Below, piece by piece: positions 45,301 to 50,026 of a stretch of DNA of 64,000 bases (positions are counted from its first letter, which is position 1; each line of letters starts with the position of its first letter). The translations under genes were made by a program, and so were the position numbers. The notes below the pieces were generated by a model. That model made no database searches. It worked only from the letters and a program-made list of their open reading frames with translations, and was not told the origin of the DNA. Source of the stretch: Hemicordylus capensis (taxonomy: Eukaryota > Chordata > Lepidosauria > Squamata > Cordylidae); assembly GCF_027244095.1 (NCBI RefSeq), contig NC_069671.1, positions 434,001 to 498,000 on the forward strand. Reading direction: 5' to 3'.

Positions 45301-46340
45301 GAGCAACCCGCCCTGCTCAGCACAGCACAGCACAGCACCCCTCCAAGTACTGCTGCTGGTGTCTCCCTTCAGACTGTCAGCCCCTTTGGGACAGGAAACC
45401 TTTCCTTATTCCTTTTGCCAGGTAAGCCACTTTGAGTGTTTTTGCTGTTGTTGAAAAAGGATGCAATAGATAATGAAATAATCATAATAAATCACTTGAA
45501 AAGTGTCAGGCACCAGCACCATTTTAAAAGCCTAGGCTTTTAAATGATTAGAACAGGGTTCTCAACTTTGGGTCCCTAGCTGCAGTTGACTACAACTCCC
45601 ATCATGCCCAGTCACAAAGGCCATTGGGGCTGGGGATGATGGAAGTGGTCCTCCAACAGCAGCAAGGGACCCAAGTTTGAGAACCCTGAAAGCGTTGCTG
45701 CTGCTGCTGCTGCTGCTCTGATGTTTTCCTGTGCAACATAGAAGTATCAGTTGCATCCGCCTCCGTATTGGTGCTGCCAGTCCTGAGCATCTTGTATTGG
45801 TCTGTTCCGACGGTTTGTTTTTGTCCACTGCACTGGCCTGGGCACGTGCCCAACCCCGCCCCCTGTTTGAAAACAAGTGGGGGGCGGCGGCGCCTTCTTC
45901 CTGGGAGGAGGGAGGGCTGCGCTGTGCTGCGGCGACCCCCTAAGTTAGTTGCCAGCTGGCGGCGGGGCATATTTTTTGCACGGCGGTGGCGGCGGCAGCA
46001 GCGTCCACGGCCCTCCTCCGCAGGGGGGCTGCCTCCAAGCAACCCCGCGCAGCAGCTCCCACGACCCACCCCCGCCCCGGTGGCAGGAAGTCACGCAGGC
46101 CCCCCGGACCGGCGGCGGCGGCAGCGCAGCGCGGGGGGGGGGGGGGGAGAGGCGGCGGCGGGGGGGGGGCTTACTTAGGCTGGGCAGCGGCGCCTCCTGC
46201 CCGGAGCAGCCCCCGCGCGGCGGGCTGTTGCTGCTGCTCCCGCTGCTGCCGCTGCCGCTGCTCCCGCGGTCCAGGGTGAGGATGAGCGGCACGTCGTCGT
46301 CCTCGTCCTCGCCGCCGTCCTGCTGCGCCTTCCCGGCCAT
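7065..46340 (-). CDS. TPCN1: TPCN1, two pore channel 1, complete in 27 coding exons (841 aa)
   Basis: Coding exons 5'->3': 46340-46175, 34039-33912, 32736-32560, 32006-31893, 30690-30560, 29610-29522, 27337-27303, 26797-26739, 25306-25207, 23406-23290, 21839-21715, 20096-20048, 19851-19788, 19383-19339, 18376-18320, 17707-17657, 17287-17215, 17136-17029, 16523-16452, 14389-14300, 13106-12991, 11488-11442, 10859-10791, 10247-10163, 8433-8294, 8034-7954, 7202-7065. They join in phase to 2526 nt. The product is an endolysosomal cation channel regulated by PI(3,5)P2 and NAADP signalling, with two six-helix repeats. Visible landmarks are [11 protein letters not shown] near the N-terminus, the basic patch R238/R239/R242 after IS4, filter I (TAN, 298-300), filter II (VNN, 664-666), sequons at N617, N629 and N634, and the C-terminus [12 protein letters not shown]. 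Human TPC1 is 816 aa; the extra length is mostly in the N-terminal tail. The start lies in a CpG island. Confidence 0.96.
7207..7232. repeat. (AG)n/(CT)n microsatellite at the TPCN1 last-exon acceptor
   Basis: About 13 AG units on the plus strand read as a CT tract directly upstream of the TGCACAG acceptor on the gene strand, so the repeat serves as the polypyrimidine tract. Confidence 0.85.
8622..8856 (+). repeat. Interspersed repeat, LINE 3'-end type, copy 1
   Basis: It shares an ordered set of blocks (AATGCTTTTCAGCCA, AAGAGGTTTACACAG, CCAAAGGGCTCACAG, GCAACAGCCACTGGAGG, AGAGAATCACT) with 18606-18866 (+), 27894-28135 (-) and a partial copy at 42545-42606 (+). The family name is not certain. 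Confidence 0.6.
10436..10545 (-). repeat. 5S-headed SINE, 3' fragment
   Basis: It contains TGAGTCAGGCCCTTGG, ATCTAGCTCAGGATTGTC and GACTGGCAGCCGCTCTCC, matching the reverse complement of the 3' half of the full copies (e.g. 50027-50325). Confidence 0.65.
11442..11488 (-). CDS. TPCN1: TPCN1 exon 22: selectivity filter II
   Basis: Encodes [15 protein letters not shown]. The VNNW filter is typical of animal TPCs, in which the filter Asn contributes to Na+ selectivity. Acceptor TGCAG, donor ATG|GTAAGT. The preceding exon (13106-12991) carries the lumenal loop with sequons NRT and NQT. Confidence 0.93.
11740..11803. repeat. Partial palindromic repeat (GGCTGCACTCC...TGAACTCAATG type)
   Basis: It has landmarks GGCTGCACTCC, CTTGGAAGTAAGGC and TTGAACTCAATG. 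The related, longer copy is at 58156-58256. It is non-coding and probably a short non-autonomous element. Confidence 0.45.
12250..12960 (+). mobile_element. L2/CR1-clade LINE, 3' end with RT C-terminal coding remnant
   Basis: Translated pieces [18 protein letters not shown] and [20 protein letters not shown] are the classic C-terminal region of L2/CR1-like LINE ORF2 proteins. The coding part is interrupted near 12385-12500 by what looks like the 3' tail of another LINE (AACCGCTTAGAGAGC, GCGGTATATAAATG). The element ends in an A/T-rich tail (AATAAATCAGTCAAATAAA) just before TPCN1 exon 21. It is 5' truncated and inactive. Confidence 0.8.
15459..15768 (-). mobile_element. SINE with 5S-rRNA-like head, near full length
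   Basis: Reverse-strand copy of the element described at 50027-50325. Its 5' end lies at 15768 (GAGGAGAGCTGGTC on the minus strand) and its 3' end at 15459 (GGCAGCTTCCTCTGTTCC). It lies within a TPCN1 intron. Confidence 0.75.
15795..16230 (-). repeat. LINE (L2/CR1-type) 3' fragment
   Basis: An A/T-rich tail (TATATACCACTC, opposite strand) is followed by GAGTTCCACCGCCTGGGGGC and AAGAAGGCCCTGCC, a block seen in many reptile LINE 3' regions. No intact reading frame. Confidence 0.5.
17806..18245 (+). repeat. CR1-type LINE 3' end
   Basis: Landmarks in order are CTGGATCAGGCCCAAGG, AGTCCAGCATCCTGTTTCC, TGGCCCACCAGATGC, GAGAATTCCACAGAATTC, AAATTTCCTGGCAATCC and GGATGACCCCTGGTTC. The last blocks are typical of CR1/L3-type 3' UTRs. 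It is the best copy in the window and gives orientation to the fragments at 1828-1985, 21320-21520 and 49055-50395. Confidence 0.65.
18606..18866 (+). repeat. Interspersed repeat, LINE 3'-end type, copy 2, with embedded microsatellite
   Basis: Same family as 8622-8856. It contains a pure (AAAC)n/(AGAC)n tract at about 18674-18722 between TTTACGCAGATAG and AAAAGTGGCTCCC. Confidence 0.65.
20238..21293. mobile_element. AT-rich element with long inverted arms (foldback / non-autonomous DNA transposon candidate)
   Basis: The left arm (about 20238-20545) and the right arm (about 20925-21293) are reverse complements over roughly 300 bases. Shared blocks include CTTGATATATAAACAACTTA, ACCATGAAGTATCCC, CACTTCATTAATTCC, GCTAAAATCCTTCC, GAATGTTTCTTCTATG (one mismatch in the left arm) and AATCTCCATATGAAAATG. 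The loop of ~380 bases codes for nothing recognisable. The AT-rich composition contrasts with its surroundings. It lies in the TPCN1 intron between exons 11 and 12. No target-site duplication could be fixed. Confidence 0.75.
21320..21520 (+). repeat. CR1-type LINE 3' fragment
   Basis: Landmarks CAACTATTAGCCAGG, GATGCAGAATACCTCTGAAC and GGAAACATGATGCTGG follow the order expected in CR1 3' UTRs. It directly abuts the inverted-arm element. Confidence 0.5.
22084..22384 (+). mobile_element. SINE with 5S-rRNA-like head, near full length
   Basis: The head carries TAGCTAAGCAGGGTCTGCCC and GGTTGCATATG; the body carries CCTGGCAGCATCTCCAAG and AGAAGCCGCTGCCAGTCTGG; the end is GGCAGCTTCCTACGTTC. TPCN1 intron between exons 10 and 11. 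Confidence 0.8.
23219..23270. repeat. (CA)n microsatellite in a TPCN1 intron
   Basis: A run of about 20 CA units lies about 20 bases beyond the exon 10 donor on the gene strand (as GT repeats), so GT-rich sequence follows the splice site closely. Confidence 0.9.
23565..23795 (+). repeat. L1-like LINE 3' tail
   Basis: The sequence is T-rich with CTTTCTTTCT tracts, then CATATTGCAAATG, TTTAATAAACTTAATAAAAG and an A-rich end, as in reptile L1 3' ends. It is short and non-coding. The family is tentative. Confidence 0.45.
24430..24555. repeat. Palindromic element of the ACTACAACTCCCATC family
   Basis: GCTGTTGGACTACAACTCCC faces AGCTCTAGTCCAACAGC across a short loop. Outer arms are TTCGCAAGCCCAGG and GGCTTGAGAAGCCC. 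It resembles ZNF143/SBS sites (see findings). Confidence 0.7.
24821..25066 (+). mobile_element. tRNA-derived SINE
   Basis: The head has an A-box-like TGGCGCAGCAGGG (24823-24835) and a B-box-like GGTTGCCAGTTCAAATCC (24859-24876) at tRNA spacing. The body contains GGCATCATCTCATGCTGCG, GGCCATGGTCAACCCCTCC and CACAGGGCTCTGGGGGCGCC. Body-only copies lie at 49674-49842 (+) and 36655-36785 (-). Confidence 0.8.
25452..25628. repeat. GC-rich palindromic repeat, copy 1
   Basis: Left arm CAGCCGCCTCTGCTTCCCGG, centre CATCAGGTGGAGCTGTGCAG then TTAG, right arm GAACGGCCAGCCTATCGGC and GCTGCGCTGCCGGGAAGCC. The other copies are at 31495, 33016, 47809 and 60326. Confidence 0.6.
25807..25830. repeat. (CA)n microsatellite
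   Basis: A pure CA run of about 12 units between AAACTG and CTCTCTC in a TPCN1 intron. Confidence 0.85.
25922..26063. repeat. Palindromic element of the ACTACAACTCCCATC family, full length
   Basis: Ends are inverted copies: CAGGCCTGTTCAACTTTGCC at the left and GGCAAAGTTGAGCAGGCCTG at the right. The inner arms are GGACTACAACTCCCATTATC and GGGAGCTGTAGGCC. It is 142 bases and non-coding. Confidence 0.75.
26739..26797 (-). CDS. TPCN1: TPCN1 exon 8: first pore-loop helix and selectivity filter I
   Basis: It encodes [19 protein letters not shown] plus two bases of Asn300, giving the TAN filter. The next exon (25306-25207) continues [14 protein letters not shown] and IS6. The donor is AA|GTAAGC, so the filter triplet is split by an intron. 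Confidence 0.93.
27894..28135 (-). repeat. Interspersed repeat, LINE 3'-end type, copy 3
   Basis: Inverted relative to 8622-8856. Landmarks GGAGAGCAACTGGCCC, GACGGTGAGCCCTTTGG and AACCCGCTTGGGGAAC appear in reverse order. Confidence 0.55.
29617..29653. repeat. (ATC)n microsatellite next to the TPCN1 exon 6 acceptor
   Basis: About 12 ATC units read as GAT repeats ending a few bases before the GTTTCTTTCAG acceptor on the gene strand. Confidence 0.85.
30560..30690 (-). CDS. TPCN1: TPCN1 exon 5: repeat-I voltage-sensor region and PI(3,5)P2 contact site
   Basis: It encodes [20 protein letters not shown] and [14 protein letters not shown]. The split codon supplies R239, and exon 6 continues [12 protein letters not shown]. 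Mouse TPC1 structures place PI(3,5)P2 against the Arg-Arg-x-x-Arg group following IS4; here these are R238, R239 and R242, all kept. This is a family-based assignment. Confidence 0.92.
31138..31182. repeat. (CA)n microsatellite
   Basis: About 22 CA units between GGAAGAA and CCCAAGACTGG, in the TPCN1 intron between exons 4 and 5. Confidence 0.9.
31495..31675. repeat. GC-rich palindromic repeat, copy 2 (left arm eroded)
   Basis: The centre GGTTAACTGCACAGCTC (31564-31580) and right arm CTACCTGACCAATGGCCAGC, CTGCAGGCAGTGCGG and GGGAGAGAG match the 33016 copy. The left arm is shortened. Confidence 0.6.
31782..31895 (-). repeat. tRNA-derived SINE (second family), 3' part
   Basis: It reads TATCCGGCTCTTCCTCCAAG, GGAGCCCAGAGCAGTG, CTACATACTTAGGTTTC and CACAACAACCCTGTGAGGTA, the inverse of the SINE at 60366-60562. 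It runs up to the donor of TPCN1 exon 4. Confidence 0.65.
32290..32480 (-). repeat. 5S-headed SINE, 3' fragment
   Basis: GAGTCAGGCCCTCGG, TCTAGCTGAGTATCGCC and GCGGCTTCTCCAAGGC follow the inverse order of the 50027 copy. It lies within the TPCN1 intron between exons 3 and 4. Confidence 0.6.
33016..33250. repeat. GC-rich palindromic repeat, copy 3 (best preserved)
   Basis: Arms of about 100 bases meet at GAGCTGTGCCGTTAACTGGG (33127-33146). Outer blocks are CACAGCTGCCTCTGCTTCC on the left and GGAAGCAGAGGCCGCTG on the right. Next inward are CTACAGGCGGGCCATC and ATGGGCAGCCTGCAGG. No coding capacity; the family is not recognised. Confidence 0.65.
33912..34039 (-). CDS. TPCN1: TPCN1 exon 2: pre-S1 cytosolic segment
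   Basis: It encodes a variable basic stretch (RRSRARRS) and then [13 protein letters not shown], which is near identical to mammalian TPC1. Acceptor CCTAG, donor CAG|GTGAGT. It is separated from exon 1 by a ~12.1 kb intron rich in repeats. Confidence 0.93.
34140..34427 (-). mobile_element. SINE with 5S-rRNA-like head, near full length
   Basis: The minus-strand element ends at 34427 with AGAGCTGGTC. The head block GCTAAGCAGGGTCTGC and the body GCAGCATCTCCAGG are visible on the reverse strand. It lies in TPCN1 intron 1, close to exon 2. Confidence 0.7.
35270..35365. repeat. hAT-like MITE fragment (TTCGAACACGGGG type), copy 1
   Basis: GGTTCGAACACGGGGG, TTCCAAAGCTGTTCGGC and AGAACGCCAAACTGG recur at 41220-41310. 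Squamate hAT MITEs with GTGCACGAACC ends look similar, so the assignment is tentative. Confidence 0.45.
36065..36184 (+). repeat. 5S-headed SINE, 3' fragment
   Basis: GAGAGTCCTGCCTGCAACC, CGCTGCCAGTCCGTG and GAGCTAGATGGACC, ending AGGCAGCTTCCTATC. TPCN1 intron 1. Confidence 0.65.
36303..36652 (-). mobile_element. SINE with 5S-rRNA-like head
   Basis: Full length in reverse, with about 55 extra bases near 36415-36470 that include an A run. The head end is AGAGGAGAGCTGGTC at 36652-36638. TPCN1 intron 1. Confidence 0.7.
36655..36785 (-). repeat. tRNA-derived SINE body fragment
   Basis: Reverse of the 24821-25066 body: GGAGGGGTTGGCCATGG, CCTCCCGCGCAG and GAGATGATGAGGCC. It abuts the preceding SINE. 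Confidence 0.6.
37352..37650 (+). mobile_element. SINE with 5S-rRNA-like head, full length
   Basis: It starts AGGAGAGCTGGTCTGG and contains TAAGCAGGGTCTGCCC, GAATGGGAGAC and GGCAGCATCTCC, ending GGCAGCTTCCTAGGTTCC. TPCN1 intron 1. Confidence 0.8.
39092..39220. repeat. Palindromic element of the ACTACAACTCCCATC family, full length
   Basis: Arms are GAGTTCCCAATCTTGGG and AAGGTTGGGAACCCC; within these GCTGGACTACAACTCCCATC faces GATGGGAGTTGTAGTCCAAC. The loop is short. TPCN1 intron 1. Confidence 0.8.
39319..39352. repeat. (TG)n microsatellite
   Basis: A pure run of about 17 TG units in TPCN1 intron 1. Confidence 0.9.
40230..40255. repeat. (CT)n microsatellite
   Basis: About 12 CT units between CCTCAAT and TTGCGCACGCG in TPCN1 intron 1. 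Confidence 0.85.
41220..41310. repeat. hAT-like MITE fragment, copy 2
   Basis: GAACCAGTTCGAACACGGGG, TTCCAAGGCTGTCCGGC and CCAAACTGGTTCGTGCACAT. The GAACCAGTTCGAAC start and the GTTCGTGCACAT end are imperfect inverted repeats. Confidence 0.45.
41321..41540 (-). mobile_element. Possible retroelement gag-like fossil (DIRS-like or related)
   Basis: A short minus-strand stretch encodes a [17 protein letters not shown] pattern (Cys-x2-Cys...His...Cys-x2-Cys), followed by a basic segment. This resembles the zinc-knuckle region of reptile DIRS-like gag proteins. It is a short, broken and probably old fragment. No ends or terminal repeats could be defined. Confidence 0.3.
43024..43092 (-). repeat. 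tRNA-derived SINE (second family), 3' tail fragment
   Basis: TACATTTATATCCCGCTC, CCTCCAAGGAGCTCAGAGC, the inverse of the 3' end of the SINE at 60366-60562. Confidence 0.55.
43570..44164 (+). mobile_element. Possible solo LTR fossil
   Basis: The block starts TG and ends CA. It holds a TATA-like AGAATAAAAGG near 43717 and an AATAAA near 44124, followed by a T-rich stretch, which fits a U3-R-U5 layout of about 0.6 kb. No partner LTR, internal region or flanking duplication was found, so the family and the boundaries are uncertain. It would be an old solo remnant in TPCN1 intron 1. Confidence 0.3.
44166..44269. repeat. Palindromic element with a near-consensus ZNF143-like site
   Basis: Arms GGGCTTCCCAGATGTTG and CAACATCTGGGAAGCCC are perfect inverses. 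The inner arm GACTACAACTCCCAGAATTC is close to the ZNF143/SBS consensus (ACTACAANTCCCAGNATGC). Confidence 0.75.
44283..45078 (+). mobile_element. 5S-headed SINE interrupted by a DNA transposon
   Basis: The SINE runs 44283-44512 (5' end slightly truncated) and resumes at 45023 with GTGCGCGAGATGGACC, ending at GGCAGCTTCCTATGTCCC. The interruption is exactly the 44513-45020 element plus one TA. Confidence 0.75.
44513..45020. mobile_element. Non-autonomous Tigger-like (Tc1/mariner) DNA transposon
   Basis: It is 508 bases with inverted ends CAGTCACCCC and GGGATGACTG, flanked by TA at 44511-44512 and 45021-45022. Subterminal pieces carry TTGCGGTTGGC and CCGCGGTTGG. The ends CAGTYRYCCC and the TA duplication fit Tigger/pogo-type elements. 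No transposase is seen. Confidence 0.75.
45110..45270 (+). repeat. 5S-headed SINE, 3' part
   Basis: GGTTCCCTCCCTGGCAGCC, AGAAGCCGCTGCCAGTC and GAGCGAGATGGACCC, matching the body of the full copies. TPCN1 intron 1. Confidence 0.65.
45549..45690. repeat. Palindromic element of the ACTACAACTCCCATC family, full length
   Basis: Ends AGGGTTCTCAACTTTGGGTC and ACCCAAGTTTGAGAACCCT are inverse; GACTACAACTCCCATCATGC lies inside the left arm. TPCN1 intron 1. Confidence 0.75.
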
Positions 46341-46900
46341 GGTGCCCCCAGCCGGGCTCCGGCCGCCCCGGGACGGAGGAAGGGAGGGAGGGAGGGAGGC
46401 CCCTGCTGGCCGCCCGGCCCGGCCGCCCCCTCCAGCGGTCAGCAGCTGCAGCAGCAGCAGCAGCTTCCCAGCGGCCGGGAAGCCGCCGGCGTGGCGGGCG
46501 CAGCTCCTCTCGGTGGCGCCGGGCCGCTGCTGGCCCCCATCAAGCCCGGCCGGCGGGCAGGCTCCGAGCGGGGCGGGGGATGCGCGCTCCTCCCCCGGCG
46601 GCGGCACTTGGCGGGCGTCGTCGGGCTTTGAGCTCCTGCTCAGCCGTCCAAGTTCCGACGGAGAAGGAGGAGGCGGAGGCGGAGGCGGGGATTGAGAAGA
46701 GGAGGAGGGGGGGGGGAGCCAGCTGGTGGCCCCCGCGCGTAATGCAGCCCGTTCAGGAGTGGCGGCGGCGGCGGCGGCCCGCCCAGCCCCAACCGGGACC
46801 AGCCCCCGCCGCCGCGGACTCCCCGCCGGGCAGCCCCTCCGTGCACACGCGTCGCAGAGCAGGGCTGAGAGAGAGACTCCTGCCTGCCACCTTGGGGAAG
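45890..46900 (-). promoter_or_regulatory. CpG island promoter of TPCN1
   Basis: A very GC- and CpG-rich block surrounds exon 1 and extends ~0.5 kb upstream of the ATG. Repeated GGCGG/CCGCC motifs (Sp1-like) are present and I saw no TATA box. On the plus strand G runs of 9-15 bases (46132-46170) sit beside the exon 1 donor. A 5S-SINE fragment (46855-46977) marks the upstream edge. Confidence 0.75.
46175..46340 (-). CDS. TPCN1: TPCN1 exon 1: cytosolic N-terminus
   Basis: It encodes 55 residues plus one base and starts [20 protein letters not shown]. The acidic [11 protein letters not shown] block matches the mammalian N-terminus. It is followed by a Ser/Gly-rich stretch (about residues 27-40) that looks expanded relative to mammals. 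The donor is A|GTAAGC. The coding strand is C-rich just downstream, complementary to very long G runs on the plus strand. Confidence 0.92.
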
Positions 46901-46977
46901 CTGCTGCCAGTCTGGGAAGACAATACTGAGCGGGATGGACCCAGGGTCTGACTCAGTCGATGGCCGCTTCCTATGAC
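46855..46977 (+). repeat. 5S-headed SINE, 3' fragment
   Basis: AGGGCTGAGAGAGAGACTCC, AGCTGCTGCCAGTCTGGG and GAGCGGGATGGACCC, ending GGCCGCTTCCTATGAC. It lies immediately upstream of the TPCN1 CpG island. Confidence 0.65.
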
Positions 46978-48480
46978 TCTGGCGGGGGGCGTTTTCGCTT
47001 GAAGGGGTTTCTGAGGATGCCGCAAAGAGTTGCAAGGCAACCACATCCATGCTGGACTCCGTTTTTCACTGCATCTTTGCCAAATATATATGCAAAAACA
47101 AACTCTGACATCTATGGTCCTTTTGGGTAGAATATTTGGTCAAATAACAACAACTCGTTTGCAAAGCTATGGAGATGCTCTGGGGCCTTTGAAGCTTGAC
47201 AACGCCTCCACATGTCATAAGCCAGCCATAGGCACCGGAAGAGCCGGTGCCGAGTGCACTCCGGGGGGGGGGGGAGCTTTGTGGATGAAATGCACTCTGA
47301 GCATATGAAAAGTGCCTTTCCGTCAGTCCAGAAAACTGTCAGGGGTGGAAAACTGTTTCTGGAGGGGGGCCTCCCCCCAGAGTCATCTCCACCTCTTGCA
47401 AATACAGTTGTTGGGTGTCCTGCAACTCTGCAGCTTGACTCTTTTCATTTATTAATCTAAAATACAAACCTCTCTGTCCCCATATAAAGTCATTAAGACC
47501 AGAAAATAAAAGAGACAGAACAAGAACACAAAACCACCACAACCAAAAACAAGATACTGCTGGATCTTGACCCTGCACCCTCAGCTCCCTCCTCCTTTCA
47601 GCCCCTGCCCAATCTGTGGCCCTTCTTCAAAGCAGCAGCTTCCTTCCTCGTTCCACCCCTGAGCATGCACAGAGTGCATTTCCCCTTCAACACTGAGCAA
47701 CTACAGCAGGCCTCTCTCTCCACCTCAACATTATTAAGAGAGGGAGGCCATTCAAAGCATAGACATCGGAGGGAGAGGGATCAAGCATATTCTGCTGGGA
47801 CAGTCTAAGAGCTGCACTGCCTGCAGGATGGCCATTTGTCAGGTAGAGTTGTGCGGAGGTTAATCCCATGGCCAGCCTGTAGTTAACTGCACAACTCTTC
47901 CTGAGGAATGGTGGCCACCCTGGAGGCAGCGCGGGAAGAGAGCGGAGCCAGCACCCAAGCTGCTGCCAGGAAGCGGAGGCAGCTGCACCTCTTTGGGCAG
48001 CCCACCCCACTCCCGAGGACCAGCTGCTGCTGCTGTTGCTGCTGCAGCAGCCTGCAAATAAAGGGGAGAGGGCAGCATGGGGGGGAGGGGAGGGGAGGGG
48101 AGGGGAGAAACACCCCCGCCCATTGCTTGTACTTGTGACTCTTAAGTTTGTACGGCAACTCGTCTCTTAGGCACTCGGGAAGTATTAGTAGGACCTTGTT
48201 CAATACTCCATTAGAGCAAAACTTTCCATGCAACTTGAAAAGCAGAGCAGACCAAAAGCTGACCTAGACTCCTCCTCCCTGTTATGCTAGTTTTCTGTTT
48301 GCACAGTTTCTTGGAGGGGCTGAGTTGCTGTTTTTACTTATGGGGCGGGGCACTATTTTTCACCTCTGGACTGGTACAGCCTTTCCCACCACCACTTTAT
48401 TCTGCTGCAATGTGTGCATCCAGACAGGAATGGAAAGAGACCTTTTTCTATCTCTACCCTATTTTAAGTCTATATTCTCT
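46978..48480. other. Intergenic between TPCN1 and IQCD promoters
   Basis: I saw no conserved coding sequence. It includes the GC-rich palindrome (47809-48005) and a (GGGGA)n tract at about 48088-48112. The rest is unassigned. Confidence 0.5.
47809..48005. repeat. GC-rich palindromic repeat, copy 4
   Basis: Left arm CTGCCTGCAGGATGGCC, TTGTCAGGTAGAGTTGTGC; right arm AGTTAACTGCACAACTC, CCTGGAGGCAGCGCGGG and GGAAGCGGAGGCAGCTGC. About 30 bases around the centre are rearranged. Confidence 0.6.
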
Positions 48481-48599
48481 GAGCAAGTAATGGCCAACAA
48501 GGACTTTCGTCAACTTTTACAGGAAGTTCGGACTGCGTGTGGCACTCTAGCCGAAGTCTAGCGTCCAGAAACAGGAAGTGTAAGTACAATGTTATTGTC

Positions 48600-48880
48600 T
48601 TGGGAGGCGGCGAGCGGAACGGGAAGGAAGTCTTCCGGCCATCCTATTGGGCAGGCGCGCACACATGGCGGCTGGCGGCGGAAGGGGAGAAGAAACTAAT
48701 ATTTAAGCGCCTGATTGGTCACTCGCCCCAACTAGGCTCCTCCCTTTCCGGAGTGGGACTGTTCCTCTCCATCTCTCCCCCGCCCCTAAGTCGTGGTTGC
48801 TAAGCAACAAGCGGACGCGGCCTTGTTTTCAAAAGGGAAGCAGCGGCGTCCCGGTGCCTCTTGTGGGGGCTCCTTTTCGG
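48600..48880 (+). promoter_or_regulatory. Probable IQCD promoter and 5' untranslated exon
   Basis: The compact block contains ATTGG (inverted CCAAT) at about 48645 and 48714, ATGGCGGC (YY1-like), GGAAGG/GGAAGT (ETS-like) and a palindromic X-box (48796-48808). It is followed by GCTCCTTTTCG|GTGAGT at about 48878, a plausible donor. The ATG exon at 51882 has plausible acceptors just upstream (e.g. TTGTTCCCAG at about 51775). Linking them by splicing is inference. Confidence 0.55.
48796..48808. promoter_or_regulatory. RFX X-box (GTTGCTAAGCAAC)
   Basis: GTTGC and GCAAC half sites are separated by TAA, an excellent match to the X-box recognised by RFX factors at ciliary genes (family consensus GTNRCC-N-RGYAAC). 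The next gene on the plus strand, IQCD/DRC10, is an axonemal protein. Confidence 0.75.
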
Positions 48881-49673
48881 TGAGTCTGCCCAAAAGCGCG
48901 GGGGGTGGCAGCACCTTCACTGCCAGCACATGTTTGGCCTGGGGAGAGGGGGGGCAGTTGTGGACTGGCGGGGCAATTAAAATCTTATACAATTCTGTTT
49001 ATGGAGAAACGAAGAAAAGCCGCCCGCCCGCCACAGCCCCCCTAGGATTCAGGGCCAAAGCCTGGCGATGCAGCAGACTCAATGAGGGCAAACAAAACGA
49101 AGGACTTTCTCCCATGGATAGCCTGGGGAACTCCCTGCTACAAGATGCCATGATGACGGGCACCAGCGTAGGGCCAGGCTACAAGGGACGGAGATGGAAG
49201 TGGGCCACCCCATGAAACCGATGTCCAGGAAACACAGGGCCGACGAAAGGAAGCACCTTCCCCAGGCAGTGCATAATGGTTCACCTATGGAATTCCCTGC
49301 CACAAGACGGGCCACCAACCTGGGTGGCTTCAAGAGGGGCTTAGGCAAATGAATGGAGGGCAGGTCTATCCATGGCGACTAGTCTTGACGGTTCCAAGCT
49401 AGCTCCAGAGGCAAGAGGCCTCTGAATCCCCATTGCGGGCGGGGGGGGGGGGAGGACACAGCCAGAGAGAGGGCATGTATGTCCCCCTCAGCTCTTGCCT
49501 GTGGGCTTCCCAGAGGCACCACACCCAAGTGAGTGGAGGGAAAGCAGGAGGGACAGTGCAACAAGGATGTAGATAATCTGTGGAACTCTCTGCCATGGGA
49601 TGTGGTGGTGGCTGCTAGCTTGGATGACTTTAAAGGAGTATTTGAATCCCTGCTGGTAGGTTCCCCAGATTAT

Positions 49674-49842
49674 GGGAAACAGCTCTATCGGGGAGCAGCG
49701 ATATGGGAAGATGCTGAAAGGCATCATCATCTCATACTGTGCGGGAGGAGGCCATGGTCAACCCCTCCTGTATTCTGCCATAGACAGCCACAGGGCTCTG
49801 TGGGCGCCAGGAGGAAACACCGTCTCAAAGGCACAACTAACC
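49674..49842 (+). repeat. tRNA-derived SINE, body
   Basis: Matches the body of 24821-25066: AGCTCTATCGGGGAGCAGC, GGCATCATCATCTCATAC, GGCCATGGTCAACCCCTCC, CACAGGGCTCTGTGGGCGCC. Confidence 0.7.
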
Positions 49843-50026
49843 ACTAGACAAATTCATGGTGGACAGGTCTATCAACAGGCTACTAGTCTAGTGGCTGTGG
49901 GCCACCTCCAGCCTCAGAGGCAGGATGCCTCTCAATCCCAATTGCAGGGGAGCAACCTCAGGAGAGGGGGCAGGCACATACCTCTTGCCAGTGGGCTCCC
50001 TGGAGGCATCTGGTGAGGACAGGTGA

